A stretch of 64,000 bases of DNA from Roseomonas marmotae. GTDB lineage: Bacteria > Pseudomonadota > Alphaproteobacteria > Acetobacterales > Acetobacteraceae. Of this stretch, positions 24,706-33,965 are shown piece by piece; position 1 is the first letter of the stretch; every line of letters starts with the position of its first letter. The stretch lies in the NCBI RefSeq assembly GCF_017654485.1, contig NZ_CP061091.1, positions 1,253,501-1,317,500 of the forward strand, given 5' to 3'. Both the position numbers and the translations under genes were made by a program. Below the pieces are notes generated by a model. The model had not been told where the DNA came from. It ran no database searches and saw only the letters and a list, made by a program, of their open reading frames with translations.

Positions 24706-25557
24706 ATGCCGAAGTTTGAGGCCTGGCCCAATGGGGCGCGGATCGCCGTGGCCGTGACCGTGATGTACGAGACCTGGTCGGAGGGGAAGGCGCCCAGCTA
24801 TTCCGTGCAGGCGACCCATCTGAAGCCCGGCGCTGAGGATCTGGCCGGCGCCGCCTGGGCAACCTATGGCGGCCGCGTGGGCGTCTGGCGCATCATCCGC
24901 ACGCTCGACCGCCTGGGCGTGCCGGCGACCTTCTTCACCAATGCCCGCTGCGCCGAGTTGTATCCGGAGAGCGTGAAGCAGATCACCCGCTCCGGCCACG
25001 ATATCGGCGGACATGCCTATTACCAGGACCAGCTCCTGGCCTACATGTCGCCGGAGGAAGAGCGCTCCACGATCCGGCGCTGCATCGACATCCTGGGCGA
25101 GCATTCCGGCCAGCAGCCCACCGGCTGGCTCAGCCCCGTCCTGGCCTTCACGCGCAACACGCCGGACTTCCTGGCGGAGGCCGGCCTGAAGTGGCACGCG
25201 GATGTCACCTATATCGACCTGCCGCACCGCATCCAGACGAAGCACGGCGTGCTCGCGGCCGTGCCGAACAGCGACTTCACGGATAACCGTGTCCTGCGCT
25301 CCAGCACGCTCGACCTCTATGACGTGCACAAGACCACCTTCGACTACATGTATCAGAACGAGCCCATGGGCCTGCTGGCGCTGACGCTGCATTGCCAGTT
25401 CGGCGGCCGTCCGATGGTGATCGCGGCCTTCGAGAAGTTGATCCGCTACATCTCTCAGTTCCCCGGCGTCTGGTTCGCGCGTCATGGCGAGCTGGCCCAA
25501 TGGGCCCTCGATGCCGAGCTCGACGAGCACAGCTATGCAAGCCGCTTCTTCTCCTGA
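24706..25557 (+). CDS. PuuE-like polysaccharide deacetylase family protein
   Basis: 283 residues from ATG 24706, following agaaagga. The early motif AVAVTVMYETWSEG replaces the usual DDGP block, as in allantoinase PuuE and related peptide or ureide hydrolases. GVPATFFTNARCAELYPE and HDIGGHAYYQD carry the fold and the metal histidines. The C-terminal QFPGVWFARHGELAQW is typical of this group. There is no signal peptide, so it is cytoplasmic. The likely chemistry is hydrolysis of a C-N amide or ureide bond; the substrate is unknown. It begins a plus-strand series with GntR, SnoaL, cupin and Bug genes. Confidence 0.87.
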   Translation: MPKFEAWPNGARIAVAVTVMYETWSEGKAPSYSVQATHLKPGAEDLAGAAWATYGGRVGVWRIIRTLDRLGVPATFFTNARCAELYPESVKQITRSGHDIGGHAYYQDQLLAYMSPEEERSTIRRCIDILGEHSGQQPTGWLSPVLAFTRNTPDFLAEAGLKWHADVTYIDLPHRIQTKHGVLAAVPNSDFTDNRVLRSSTLDLYDVHKTTFDYMYQNEPMGLLALTLHCQFGGRPMVIAAFEKLIRYISQFPGVWFARHGELAQWALDAELDEHSYASRFFS

Positions 25558-25669
25558 CGGGCATGTGGCGTGCATCGGGCAGCCTGTGTCACAGGCAGGC
25601 GTGGCGCGGCTCATCCCCCTTCGCGGGTTGGGCCGGCCGCGTGAGGCCTGCGGATCCAGGAGCTTAGCG

Positions 25670-26392
25670 ATGGCACGACGTTCCAATACCCGACCGGGGG
25701 AAGCCGAAGGCGGCGCCCAGCCCGCGCTGCCCGGCAAGCCCGACACGGCCCGCCCGACCTTCTCCAGGGCCGAATGGACCGCCGACATCCTGCGCGAGCG
25801 CATCCTGCAGGGCACCTATCCACCCGGCGAGCGGATCCGGGAAGCGGAGCTGCAGGCGGAATTCGGCTTCTCCAACGGACCGATCCGGGAGGCCTTGCAG
25901 ATGCTGGTCGCCCAGGGCCTGGCGGAGCGGAATCCCTTCCAGGGCGTGCGCGTCGTGGAGTTGAGCGACCAGCAGCTCCTGGAACTCTTCGAGGTCCGTC
26001 TGGCGGTGCTGCAATACGCGGCTGAACTCGCCGCCTGCCATGCCAGCGACGAAGTGCTCGCGACCGGGGAGGCCCTGCGCGCCCGGCTCGCGGCCGCCTT
26101 CGATGCCGCGCAGACCTCGGGGCAGCGGCTCTCCTTCACCGGGGAACTGTCCCACTGGCTGCTGGAGGCCGCGGGCAACGACACCATGCGCCGGATCTGG
26201 GACCAGACGGTCGCGCAGTCGCAGATCTATGTGAATGCCTCCATGCGGCGCGGTGCCGGCGGGGATAACCGGCGCCTGGTCGATGCGCTGATCGTCGCGG
26301 TGATGAAGCGGGACGTGGAAGCCGCGCGCGCGGTAGCGCGTGACCTGACGCGGCGGACCCTCGCCGATCTCGGGTTGAAGGGAAGGATCTGA
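25670..26392 (+). CDS. GntR family transcriptional regulator, FCD-type
   Basis: 240 residues from ATG 25670 with ccaggagc upstream. After a 30-residue low-complexity N-terminus, the wHTH reads DILRERILQGTYPPGERIREAELQAEFGFSNGPIREALQMLVAQGL. The C-terminal helical ligand domain is short. It lies 112 bp after the PuuE-like gene and 8 nt before a SnoaL-like gene, so it probably regulates this catabolic group and perhaps the divergent lyase-family gene. Confidence 0.9.
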   Translation: MARRSNTRPGEAEGGAQPALPGKPDTARPTFSRAEWTADILRERILQGTYPPGERIREAELQAEFGFSNGPIREALQMLVAQGLAERNPFQGVRVVELSDQQLLELFEVRLAVLQYAAELAACHASDEVLATGEALRARLAAAFDAAQTSGQRLSFTGELSHWLLEAAGNDTMRRIWDQTVAQSQIYVNASMRRGAGGDNRRLVDALIVAVMKRDVEAARAVARDLTRRTLADLGLKGRI

Positions 26393-26400
26393 GGCACGCC

Positions 26401-26871
26401 ATGACAGAGATCGAAGAACTCCGGCTGATCGCCTCCCTCTCCCGGTTGCAGGCGGATTACTGGTACGAAGTCGACCGCAACTGGGGGCGCCGCGCGGCAG
26501 AATACTATCTTGAAGACGGGGTCTTCGAGATCGGCGAGAGCCGCATGGAGGGGCGCGCCGCGATCGCGCATTTCTACAGCTGGCGAGAGGGGCGCGGGGA
26601 ACGCACGGCCCGCCACCTCGTCACGAACTGCCGGCTTCGCAGCGTGAATGCGACGGGCGATGAGGCAGTCTTCGAATGCATCATGAGCCTCCATGCAGCG
26701 GATGGGCCGCCGGTGCTGGAATCCCGGCCGCCCATCATGATCGCGGATGTGGTGGACCATTGCGTCCGCGTCAGCGGGGTCTGGCGCTACCGCTCGCATG
26801 TCCTGCGCCCCGTCTTCATGGGCGGCGTGGCGCCCACCGTATTGCCCGGAAACGACCAGACCACCCGATGA
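26401..26871 (+). CDS. SnoaL-like (NTF2 fold) protein
   Basis: 156 residues. The opening helix and strand (LIASLSRLQADYWYEVDRNWGRRAAEYYLEDGVFEIGESRMEGRAAI) are typical of the SnoaL_4 type, with the helix, acidic Asp and beta bulge seen in aromatic-ring dehydratases and small-subunit-like proteins. ARHLVTNCRLRSVN and RYRSHVLRPVF form later strands. It starts 8 nt after the gntR stop, so they are co-transcribed. It probably binds or isomerises the pathway substrate; no precise reaction can be given. Confidence 0.83.
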   Translation: MTEIEELRLIASLSRLQADYWYEVDRNWGRRAAEYYLEDGVFEIGESRMEGRAAIAHFYSWREGRGERTARHLVTNCRLRSVNATGDEAVFECIMSLHAADGPPVLESRPPIMIADVVDHCVRVSGVWRYRSHVLRPVFMGGVAPTVLPGNDQTTR

Positions 26872-26912
26872 TCTGACCGTGACTGAAAAAACCACAACAG
26901 GAGGGAGGTTCG

Positions 26913-27254
26913 ATGACACAGATTCATGCCGTGGACTGGAGCGCCATGGAGTGGACTCCGGTCCGCCCGGGCGTCGAGCGCAAGGCCTTCACGGGCGATG
27001 GCGCGACGCTCGCCCTGCACCGGATCATGCCTGGGCATGACGTGCTGCCGCATTCCCACTCGAATGAGCAGGTCGTCTATATCCTCAGCGGAACAGCGGA
27101 TTTCCATATCGGGGAGCAGGTGGTGCGGCTGGGGCCCGGGGGCCTCGCGCTGGTGCCGCCCGATACCGTCCATCACATCAAGGTCGTGGGCACCGAGCCC
27201 GTGCTGAACCTTGATGTCTTCACGCCAGCACGGCCGGAATACGTCCAGGCCTGA
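26913..27254 (+). CDS. cupin-domain protein
   Basis: 113 residues forming one conserved cupin barrel. Motif 1 is HDVLPHSHSNEQVVYILSG, giving three metal-ligand candidates (two His and one Glu). Motif 2 is LVPPDTVHHIKV with the fourth His. The ribosome site aggaggga lies just before the ATG. Such single-domain cupins act as metal-dependent isomerases, dioxygenases or sensors. It lies between a SnoaL-like gene and a Bug receptor gene. Confidence 0.88.
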   Translation: MTQIHAVDWSAMEWTPVRPGVERKAFTGDGATLALHRIMPGHDVLPHSHSNEQVVYILSGTADFHIGEQVVRLGPGGLALVPPDTVHHIKVVGTEPVLNLDVFTPARPEYVQA

Positions 27255-27358
27255 CCGGCTGACTACCGAAAGAGAAGGGGGAACGGCTTCGCATGGCGCG
27301 GCCGTAACCCCGCCGCTCGTCCTGATTCTGGCCATAATGATAAAAACAGGAGGATTCA

Positions 27359-28345
27359 GTGTCCATATTCTCAAAGAGCCTGAAAGCCTTGCTCGCTCTC
27401 GGCGGGTTGCTCGCGGCCGCCTTTCCGGCCCCGACCCGGGCCGCTGATGACGTCTTTCCATCCCGCCCCGTCCGCATCGTCGTCCCCTATGCTCCGGCCG
27501 GAGTCACGGATGTCATGGCGCGCGTGGTCGCGGACCAGATGTCGAAAAGCCTCGGCCAACCCTTCGTGGTTGAGAATAAAGCTGGCGCGGGCGGCGTTGT
27601 CGGGATGGAGTCCGTCTATCGTAGCCCGCATGATGGCTACACCATCGTGATGATGCCGGCGAACCTCACGATCCTGAAGGTGCTGTACAACCGGATTTCC
27701 TTCGACCCGATCGAGGATTTCGTGCCTATTGCCAATGTAGGGGCATCGCCGGTCGGTATCGCCGTTCACCCGTCTCTGCCTGTACGAAGCGTGCCGGAGC
27801 TGGTGCGGTATGTCCGCGCCAATCCAGGGCTCGGCTACGCCTCCTGCGGCATCGCCTCACCACAGCACCTCGCCGCCGAGTATCTGGCCAATGTCGCGCA
27901 GATCGAGCTGAACCACATTCCCTACAAGGGCTGTGGCGAAGCGGTGGCGGATGTGCTGGCCGGGCGGGTGAAGCTGTTCTTCGCCAGCATCCCGCATCTC
28001 ATTCCCTATCGCGCCACGGACCAGCTTTTTGCCGTCGGCGTGACGGGGGCCAGCGAGAGCGGCCTGGTTCCCGGCGTGGCCACCGTCGCCGCGGCCGGCT
28101 ATCCCGGCTTCAATATCGAAGCCTGGTTCGGCCTGCTGGCGCCCAAGGGCACGCCGCCCGAGGTGGTGAAGCGGCTGAATGCCGAGGTGAACAAGGCGCT
28201 GCAAAGCCCGGCGGTGCTGGAGCGGATGAAGCAGCAGAATTTCGCGCCCGTCGGCGGCACGGCCGAAAGCTTCGGGGCCACCATCGCGGCGGATGTCGAG
28301 CGCCTGGGCGGCATCGCCCGCAAGGCCGGCATCACGGCGGAATAG
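27359..28345 (+). CDS. Bug/TctC family periplasmic solute receptor
   Basis: 328 residues starting at GTG 27359, preceded by aggagga at 7 nt spacing. The Sec signal peptide is SIFSKSLKALLALGGLLAAAFPAPTRA. Family blocks are PSRPVRIVVPYAPAGVTDVM, FVVENKAGAGGVVGM, HIPYKGCGEAVADVLAGRV and VPGVATVAAAGYPGF. Two cysteines (YASCGIAS and YKGCGE) sit near the binding cleft, unlike most other Bug proteins here. It closes the plus-strand catabolic series. No membrane subunits are nearby. Confidence 0.93.
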   Translation: MSIFSKSLKALLALGGLLAAAFPAPTRAADDVFPSRPVRIVVPYAPAGVTDVMARVVADQMSKSLGQPFVVENKAGAGGVVGMESVYRSPHDGYTIVMMPANLTILKVLYNRISFDPIEDFVPIANVGASPVGIAVHPSLPVRSVPELVRYVRANPGLGYASCGIASPQHLAAEYLANVAQIELNHIPYKGCGEAVADVLAGRVKLFFASIPHLIPYRATDQLFAVGVTGASESGLVPGVATVAAAGYPGFNIEAWFGLLAPKGTPPEVVKRLNAEVNKALQSPAVLERMKQQNFAPVGGTAESFGATIAADVERLGGIARKAGITAE

Positions 28346-28398
28346 GAGACGGGCGCCGCCGGGGGCTGCATGCCATCAGCCTTCGGACGGCGCTACGG

Positions 28399-29877
28399 CT
28401 ACAGCAGGGCGCGCCGCAGGGCATCGGCCCAGCCGTCGATCATCTGCCGCCGCCGGCCGGCCTTCATGCGCGGGGTGAACCGCCGCTCCAGCGTCCAGGT
28501 GCTGCCCAGGGCTTCTAACCCTGGCCAGATGCCGGTGGCGAGACCCGCCAGGAAGGCCGCGCCCAGCGCCGTCGTCTCCAGCACCACGGGTCGTTCCACC
28601 GGTACCTGCACCATGTCCGCCAGGAACTGGCAGAACCAGTCATTGGCCGACATGCCGCCATCGATCCGCAGGGACTGCAACGGGCCGGCACCGTCCTTTC
28701 CCATCGCTTCCATCAGGTCCAGCGTCTGGTAGGCGACGGATTCCAGCGCCGCGCGGGCGATATGGGCCGCCGTGGCATCCAGCGTCAGGCCGCAGATCAG
28801 CCCACGCGCGTGGGGGGCCCAGTGCGGCGCGCCCAGGCCGACGAAGCCCGGGACCATGTAGACGCCATGGCTGTCGGGAATGCGTGTGGCCATGTCATCG
28901 GTCTGCGAGGCATGGGTGATCAGCCCCATCCCATCCCGCAGCCATTTGATCGCGGCGCCGGCGACGAAGATGGCGCCCTCCGTCGCATAGGCCGGCTGGC
29001 CGCCGAGCCGGTAGGCGGTGGTCGTCAGCAACCGGTGACGGGATTGCAGCGGCGTCGTGCCGGTATTCATCAGCGCGAAGCAGCCGGTGCCATAGGTCGC
29101 CTTGGCCATGCCGGGTTCGCCGCAGACCTGGCCGAGCAGCGCCGCCTGCTGGTCCCCGGCCATGCCGGCGATGGGAAGGGCGGTGCCAAAGAGGGCGGCG
29201 TCGGTCTCGCCGAACAGGTGGCTGTTGTCATGGACCGCCGGCAGCAGGGGGGCGGGGATGCGGAAGAGCCGCAGGAGGTCCTCGTCCCAGCATTGCCGGT
29301 GGATGTCGAAGAGCAGGGTGCGGGAGGCATTGGTCGCGTCCGTCGCATGCACCCTGCCGCCGGTGAGGCGCCAGAGGAGAAAGCTGTCGATCGTCCCGAA
29401 GGCCAGCTTCCCCTGTTCCGCGCGCTGGCGTGCGCCGGGCACATGATCCAGAATCCAGGCGAGTTTCGTCGCGGAGAAATAGGGGTCGAGCAGCAGGCCC
29501 GTACGGCCCTGCACCAGGGACTCCGTGCCCTCCCGGCGCAGCCGGGCGCAGTCATCGGCGGTGCGCCGGTCCTGCCAGACGATGGCGGGGTGGATGGGTT
29601 GCCCTGTGGCGCGGTCCCAGACAACCACGGTCTCCCGCTGGTTGGTGATGCCGATGGCCGCGACGGGGCGCCCGGCCCTGTCCAGCGCCTCCCGCGCTGT
29701 GGCCAGGGTATCGCGCCAGATATCCTCGGGGTCGTGCTCCACCCAGCCCTGGTCCGGGTAGTGCTGCGTAAGCTCCCGCCGGGCCACCGCCACCTCGCGC
29801 GCCGCGGCATCGAAGACGATGCTGCGGGTGGAGGTCGTGCCCTGGTCGATGGCCAGGATGCAGCGAGGTTCAGCCAT
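28399..29877 (-). CDS. glpK: glycerol kinase
   Basis: 492 residues, slightly shorter than the usual 500. The N-terminus [18 protein letters not shown] is the FGGY phosphate-1 loop. The glycerol-binding and signature regions are [30 protein letters not shown] and [11 protein letters not shown]. The adenosine and phosphate motif is [21 protein letters not shown]. It makes glycerol 3-phosphate from glycerol and ATP. No glpF or glpD is adjacent. It is transcribed in the same direction as the quinate-pathway genes, 177 bp downstream of them. Confidence 0.96.
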   Translation of the reverse strand: MAEPRCILAIDQGTTSTRSIVFDAAAREVAVARRELTQHYPDQGWVEHDPEDIWRDTLATAREALDRAGRPVAAIGITNQRETVVVWDRATGQPIHPAIVWQDRRTADDCARLRREGTESLVQGRTGLLLDPYFSATKLAWILDHVPGARQRAEQGKLAFGTIDSFLLWRLTGGRVHATDATNASRTLLFDIHRQCWDEDLLRLFRIPAPLLPAVHDNSHLFGETDAALFGTALPIAGMAGDQQAALLGQVCGEPGMAKATYGTGCFALMNTGTTPLQSRHRLLTTTAYRLGGQPAYATEGAIFVAGAAIKWLRDGMGLITHASQTDDMATRIPDSHGVYMVPGFVGLGAPHWAPHARGLICGLTLDATAAHIARAALESVAYQTLDLMEAMGKDGAGPLQSLRIDGGMSANDWFCQFLADMVQVPVERPVVLETTALGAAFLAGLATGIWPGLEALGSTWTLERRFTPRMKAGRRRQMIDGWADALRRALL

Positions 29878-30054
29878 GGGCGCGGGCCGCTGCGGGGGGC
29901 ATCACCGTCTCTCCTGCCATCGCGCGTCTTCCTCCCCCTCCTGCCGGCTTGCCGGCACAGGCCCGGCCTGAAGCGGGCGACAGCTTACCGGGGCCGTATC
30001 GGGCAGGCCACAGACATCATCAGTTGGGCCGGGAGTGCGAAGCCCCTGCAGGGG

Positions 30055-31914
30055 TCAGCGCGCCTGCGCCGCCATTCGCACGGCGGCATTGGCAGCGCCG
30101 AAGCCGGTGGCGCCACGCCGCTCGATGATCTCGAAGAAGAAGCGGCTTTCGAAGGTGCGCGAATAGACGTGGAACAGCTCGCCGCCCGCATCCCGGTCGT
30201 AGAGCACGTCGTGCCGGTGCAGCTCCTCCAGCAGGGCATCGTCCAGCCCCCAGCGCGCGGCGAGGTCGTCGTAGTAGTTCGGCGGAATCGGCAGGCTGGC
30301 GAAGCCGCTCTCCCGCAATTGGCGCACGGCCGCGAAAATGTCGGAAACCTCGAAGGCCACATGATGCACCCCTGCGCCGGCGAAGGCGGTCAGGAAGCGG
30401 CCCGTGCTGGTATTGCGGCTCTCGGAGATGTTCAGCGGCAGCCGCAGCGCGCCATCGGCGCTGACCATGGCGCGGCTGCGGATCAGCCCTTGCGGATCGG
30501 CGATCTCCAGCACCGGCTGCGGCTCCAGCCCGAAGACGCCGCGCCAGAACAGCACGAAGCTGTCCATGTTGCCGGTGGGCAGCGCATGCGCCACGTGGTC
30601 CACCCGGGTCAGCGGCCCTTCCGCGCCATGCGGCAGCGGCAGGAAATCATCCTCCCAGGAGGTGGTGGCCTCGGCATCGTCGATCAGCAGCACCAACGTG
30701 CCATCCGCGGCCCGGATGCCCGCCAGAGGCCATTCATCCTCCCGCCGCCGTTCCTGCCATTCGGAGCAGAAGAGGGCGCGCGCCCGCGCCAGGGCGCGGC
30801 CGGCGTCATCCACTTTCACGGCCATGGCGCAGACGGAGGGGCCGTGCATCTGGAAGTGCTCGGCGGCGGCGCTGTCCTGCTCGCTGTTCAGCACCAGGCT
30901 GATATCGCCCTGGCGGTAGAGCAGCACGTCCTTGCTGCGGTGCCGCCCTTCCAGGCGGAAGCCCAGGGATTCCAGGAAGGTGCCGAGCTTGGCCCGCGCC
31001 GGCAGGTCCACCGCGAATTCCAGGAAGGCGAAGCCGCTGCTGCGCGGCGGCGCCGGCAGGTCCAGCACCCCGGCCTGTGCCTCCGCCAGCACCAGGGAGC
31101 GAAGCCCGTCACGCGCGTTCAGCCGCGCTGGCGCGGAGCGGAATTCGTCGTTGAACACTTCCAGAGAGATGGGGCCGCGATAGCCGGAGCGCGTCACCGC
31201 GCCGAGGAAGCCGCCGACATCCAGCTCGCCCTGGCCAGGAAAGTTGCGGAAATGACGGCTCCAGGACAGCACGTCCATGCTCAGGCGCGGCGCATCCGCC
31301 AGTTGCACGAAGAACAGCTTCTCCGCCGGGACATCCGCGATGCCGACGGGATCGTCCCCGATGGCCAGCGTATGGAAACTGTCCACGATCAGCCCCAGCG
31401 AATCATGCCCCGCCTGCCGCACGATCTTCCAGGCATGGCCCCAGCGGCGCACATGCTGCCCCCAGGCCAGGGCCTCATAGCCGACGCGCAGGCCGCGGCG
31501 CGCGGCGCGCCCGGCCATTTCCGCCAGATCCGCCGCCGCGCGGGCATCATCGTCGATGGCAGCGGGCTGCGTGTTGCTGCAGACCAGCACGAGGTCGGTG
31601 CCCAGGGCCTGCATCACATCGAACTTCCGCTCGGCGCGATCCATGTTGCGGGCGCGCGGCGGCTCCGGCATGGCCTCGAAATCGCGGAAGGGCTGGAAGA
31701 GGGTGATGGCGAGGCCCAGCCCTTCCGCCACCCGCCGGACATCGGCGGGGGAACCATCGAAGGTCAGCAGGTCGCTCTCGAAGATCTCCACCCCGTCGAA
31801 GCCCGCCGCGGCAGCGGCTTCCAGCTTGTCCAACAGGGTGCCGCTGAGGCAGACCGTGGCGATGGAGCGGGGGAAGCGGCGCGCGGCGTTCGGCATCGGG
31901 GCGGTCCTGCTCAC
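30055..31914 (-). CDS. 3-dehydroshikimate dehydratase fused to an HPPD-like VOC domain
   Basis: 619 residues. The N-terminal half (about 1-280) is a sugar-isomerase/AP-endonuclease-2 barrel: SIATVCLSGTLLDKLEAAAAAGFDGVEIFE, with metal ligands in VGYEALAW, LIVDSFHT and ISLEVFNDEF. The C-terminal half is a two-module VOC fold like 4-hydroxyphenylpyruvate dioxygenase: RVDHVAHAL, HHVAFEVSD and FFFEIIERRG. The same architecture is known in bacterial QuiC1 enzymes, which convert 3-dehydroshikimate to protocatechuate. It overlaps the shikimate dehydrogenase gene by 4 nt, supporting quinate/shikimate catabolism. The catalytic role of the VOC half is uncertain. Confidence 0.92.
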   Translation of the reverse strand: MSRTAPMPNAARRFPRSIATVCLSGTLLDKLEAAAAAGFDGVEIFESDLLTFDGSPADVRRVAEGLGLAITLFQPFRDFEAMPEPPRARNMDRAERKFDVMQALGTDLVLVCSNTQPAAIDDDARAAADLAEMAGRAARRGLRVGYEALAWGQHVRRWGHAWKIVRQAGHDSLGLIVDSFHTLAIGDDPVGIADVPAEKLFFVQLADAPRLSMDVLSWSRHFRNFPGQGELDVGGFLGAVTRSGYRGPISLEVFNDEFRSAPARLNARDGLRSLVLAEAQAGVLDLPAPPRSSGFAFLEFAVDLPARAKLGTFLESLGFRLEGRHRSKDVLLYRQGDISLVLNSEQDSAAAEHFQMHGPSVCAMAVKVDDAGRALARARALFCSEWQERRREDEWPLAGIRAADGTLVLLIDDAEATTSWEDDFLPLPHGAEGPLTRVDHVAHALPTGNMDSFVLFWRGVFGLEPQPVLEIADPQGLIRSRAMVSADGALRLPLNISESRNTSTGRFLTAFAGAGVHHVAFEVSDIFAAVRQLRESGFASLPIPPNYYDDLAARWGLDDALLEELHRHDVLYDRDAGGELFHVYSRTFESRFFFEIIERRGATGFGAANAAVRMAAQAR

Positions 31915-32804
31915 GGGTCGAAGGAGAGGAAGGTCTCGGTCATGCGGGCCGCGTCGGGCGCGCGGCCGGTGAAGTGGCGGAAGGCTTCCACCGCCTGGAA
32001 CACCGCCATGCCGCCGCCGTGGGCGGTGCGGCAGCCCAGCGCCCGGGCGGCGCGCAGCAGCGGCGTCTCCAGCGGGAAATAGACGATCTCGGCGATCCAG
32101 TGGGACGGGCGCAGCAGCCCGGCGGGCAGGGGAAGGCCGGGATGCGCGGCGGTGCCGGTGGGCGTGGCATGGATCAGCCCGTCGGCCGCCGCGAGCGCGC
32201 CGTCCAGCGCGCCCCCGGCCACGGCCCGCCCGGCGCCGAAGCGCGCGCAGAGGCTGGCTGCCAGGCTTTCGGCCCGGGCTGGGTCCTGGTCGAAGAGATG
32301 CAGCTGCCCGACCCCCAGGGTCATCGCCGCATGGGCCACGGCCGAGCCGGCGCCGCCCGCGCCAAGCTGTACCGCGCGGGCGAGCGGGATCCCTGGCAGC
32401 TGCCGCCGGAAGCTTTCCGCGAAGCCGAAGGCATCGGTGTTGTGGCCGATGCGGCGGCCATCCCGCAGCACCACGGTATTCACCGCGCCCAGCTCGCGCG
32501 CCTCGGGGGACAGTTCATGCAGATGCGGGATCACCGCCTGCTTGCAGGGATAGGTGATGTTCAGGCCGGCGAAGCCCATCCGCTCGGCCGCGGTCAGCAA
32601 CTCCGGCAGCGCTTCCGGGCCCAGCCGCAGCAGGTCGAGGTCGATCATCCGGTATAGCGTGTTGAAGCCCTGCGCCGCGCCTTCCGCCTCATGCATGGCG
32701 GGGGTGCGGGAGAGCTGGATGCCGGCGCCGATCAGCCCCAGCAGGAGCTGGGGGCGGGCGGCCGGCGCCGCGGCAGGGGAGGGCTGGTGGCTGGGGACTG
32801 GCAC
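31911..32804 (-). CDS. shikimate (quinate) dehydrogenase
   Basis: 297 residues from GTG 32804; a longer frame upstream runs into the intergenic region. The substrate half has IGAGIQLSRTPAMHEAEG and NITYPCKQAVIPHL with the catalytic Lys. The cofactor half has LGAGGAGSAVAHA and a C-terminal AVFQAVEAFRHFTG. Its coupling to the dehydratase gene indicates oxidative use of quinate or shikimate, making 3-dehydroshikimate, not the biosynthetic AroE role. Cofactor preference (NAD or NADP) cannot be read with confidence. Confidence 0.9.
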   Translation of the reverse strand: MPVPSHQPSPAAAPAARPQLLLGLIGAGIQLSRTPAMHEAEGAAQGFNTLYRMIDLDLLRLGPEALPELLTAAERMGFAGLNITYPCKQAVIPHLHELSPEARELGAVNTVVLRDGRRIGHNTDAFGFAESFRRQLPGIPLARAVQLGAGGAGSAVAHAAMTLGVGQLHLFDQDPARAESLAASLCARFGAGRAVAGGALDGALAAADGLIHATPTGTAAHPGLPLPAGLLRPSHWIAEIVYFPLETPLLRAARALGCRTAHGGGMAVFQAVEAFRHFTGRAPDAARMTETFLSFDP

Positions 32805-32835
32805 AGCAGAACGTATCCGATTTTCTCGCTTGCCT

Positions 32836-32849
32836 AATTCATGAACTAA
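32836..32849. promoter_or_regulatory. imperfect palindrome in divergent quinate-operon/Bug promoter
   Basis: aattcatgaactaa centres on the perfect 8-mer TTCATGAA. It sits between the shikimate dehydrogenase start (32804) and the divergent Bug gene start (32938). Its position fits an operator shared by both directions. The binding protein is unknown; the TetR at 33966 is a candidate. Confidence 0.3.
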
Positions 32850-32937
32850 CCGGTACGTTCCAGTCAACGCGATTGAAGCATCGCGACGGAATACGGACCA
32901 TGACCGTATGACCGGCAAAAACAGAGGAACCGTTCTT

Positions 32938-33933
32938 ATGAAGCGACGTCAGCTTGGCGGTGCTGCCCTGGCCACCCTTGCCGCCTCCACGGGCCTTCTG
33001 CCGCGCGGTGCGGCGCGGGCGCAGGGGGCCGATACCTATCCCGACCGTGTCGTCACCATCGTGGTGTCCTGGGCCCCCGGCGGCTCCACCGATTTCGTCG
33101 GCCGCCTGCTGGCGCAACAGATGTCCAAGGAACTCGGCCAGCAGGTGGTGGTGGAGAACCGCGCCGGCGCCTCCGGCACCATCGGCCACCTCCACGTCGC
33201 CCGCGCGCGGCCGGATGGCCATACGCTGCTGATGGGCGTCAACAGCACCTATGCCATGGCGACGCACCTCTTCCCCAACAAGGGCTATGACGACGCCAAG
33301 AGCTTCACGCCGGTCGGCCGCATCGCCGAGACGCCGATCTTCCTCTGCGTCCGGCCCCAACTGGGTATCAAGACGGTCCAGGAGCTGGTTGCCCGCGCCA
33401 AGGCGGAGCCGGGCAAGCTGAGCTATGCCTCCTCCGGCGCCGGCTCCTCCGCCCATCTCGCCACCGAGCTGTTTCTGAAGATGGCCGACATCGATGTGAT
33501 GAACGTCACCTATCGCGGCGGTGCGCCGGCGGTGCAGGCGCTGCTGGCCGGCGACGTGCAGATGGCCTTCGTGGACGCGGTGACGGCGCTGCCGCTGATC
33601 CAGTCCAAGGAAGCCACCGCCATCGGCGTCAGCAGCCTTCAGCGCAACCCGCTGGTGCCGGAGATCCCCACCATCGCGGAATCCGGTCTGCCGGGCTTCG
33701 AATGCTCCTCGCAATTCGCGCTGCTGGCGCCCGCGGGCACGCCGGAGCCGATCATCCGCAAGCTGCACGCGGCCCTGACCGCCGCGATGAAGGATGAAGG
33801 GGTGCTGGGCCGCCTGCGCCAGGCCTCGAACTTCCCGACGCCCAGCGCGCCGGAGGACTTCCCGGCCTATCTGGCGGCCGAGAGCGCCAAGTGGGGCGAG
33901 GTCATCCGCACCCGCGGCATCACCGCGGAGTAG
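32938..33933 (+). CDS. Bug/TctC family periplasmic solute receptor
   Basis: 331 residues from ATG 32938, preceded by acagagga; ATG 32908 is an in-frame alternative. The signal peptide KRRQLGGAALATLAASTGLLPRGAARAQ is cleaved near ARA or AQG. Blocks are YPDRVVTIVVSWAPGGSTDFVG, VVVENRAGASGTIG, NVTYRGGAPAVQALLAGDVQ and VPEIPTIAESG. It is divergent from the quinate/shikimate genes, which suggests a ligand such as quinate, shikimate or a related hydroxyaromatic acid. That ligand is inferred from position only. Confidence 0.93.
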   Translation: MKRRQLGGAALATLAASTGLLPRGAARAQGADTYPDRVVTIVVSWAPGGSTDFVGRLLAQQMSKELGQQVVVENRAGASGTIGHLHVARARPDGHTLLMGVNSTYAMATHLFPNKGYDDAKSFTPVGRIAETPIFLCVRPQLGIKTVQELVARAKAEPGKLSYASSGAGSSAHLATELFLKMADIDVMNVTYRGGAPAVQALLAGDVQMAFVDAVTALPLIQSKEATAIGVSSLQRNPLVPEIPTIAESGLPGFECSSQFALLAPAGTPEPIIRKLHAALTAAMKDEGVLGRLRQASNFPTPSAPEDFPAYLAAESAKWGEVIRTRGITAE

Positions 33934-33965
33934 CGGGGATGGCGGCGCGACATCGCCCGCCGGAG

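Noticed and set aside
24583..25815. A 410-codon minus-strand frame
   Set aside because: Opposite the PuuE-like gene; no recognisable protein features.
28346..28398. Terminator between the Bug gene and glpK
   Set aside because: Only a 5-bp stem (ggctg/cagcc) is present and there is no T run.
28762..32082. A 1106-codon open frame on the plus strand
   Set aside because: It runs opposite to glpK and the quinate genes, whose motifs are unmistakable. Its translation is rich in Arg, Gln, His and Gly with no domain. Long antisense frames are expected at this G+C content.
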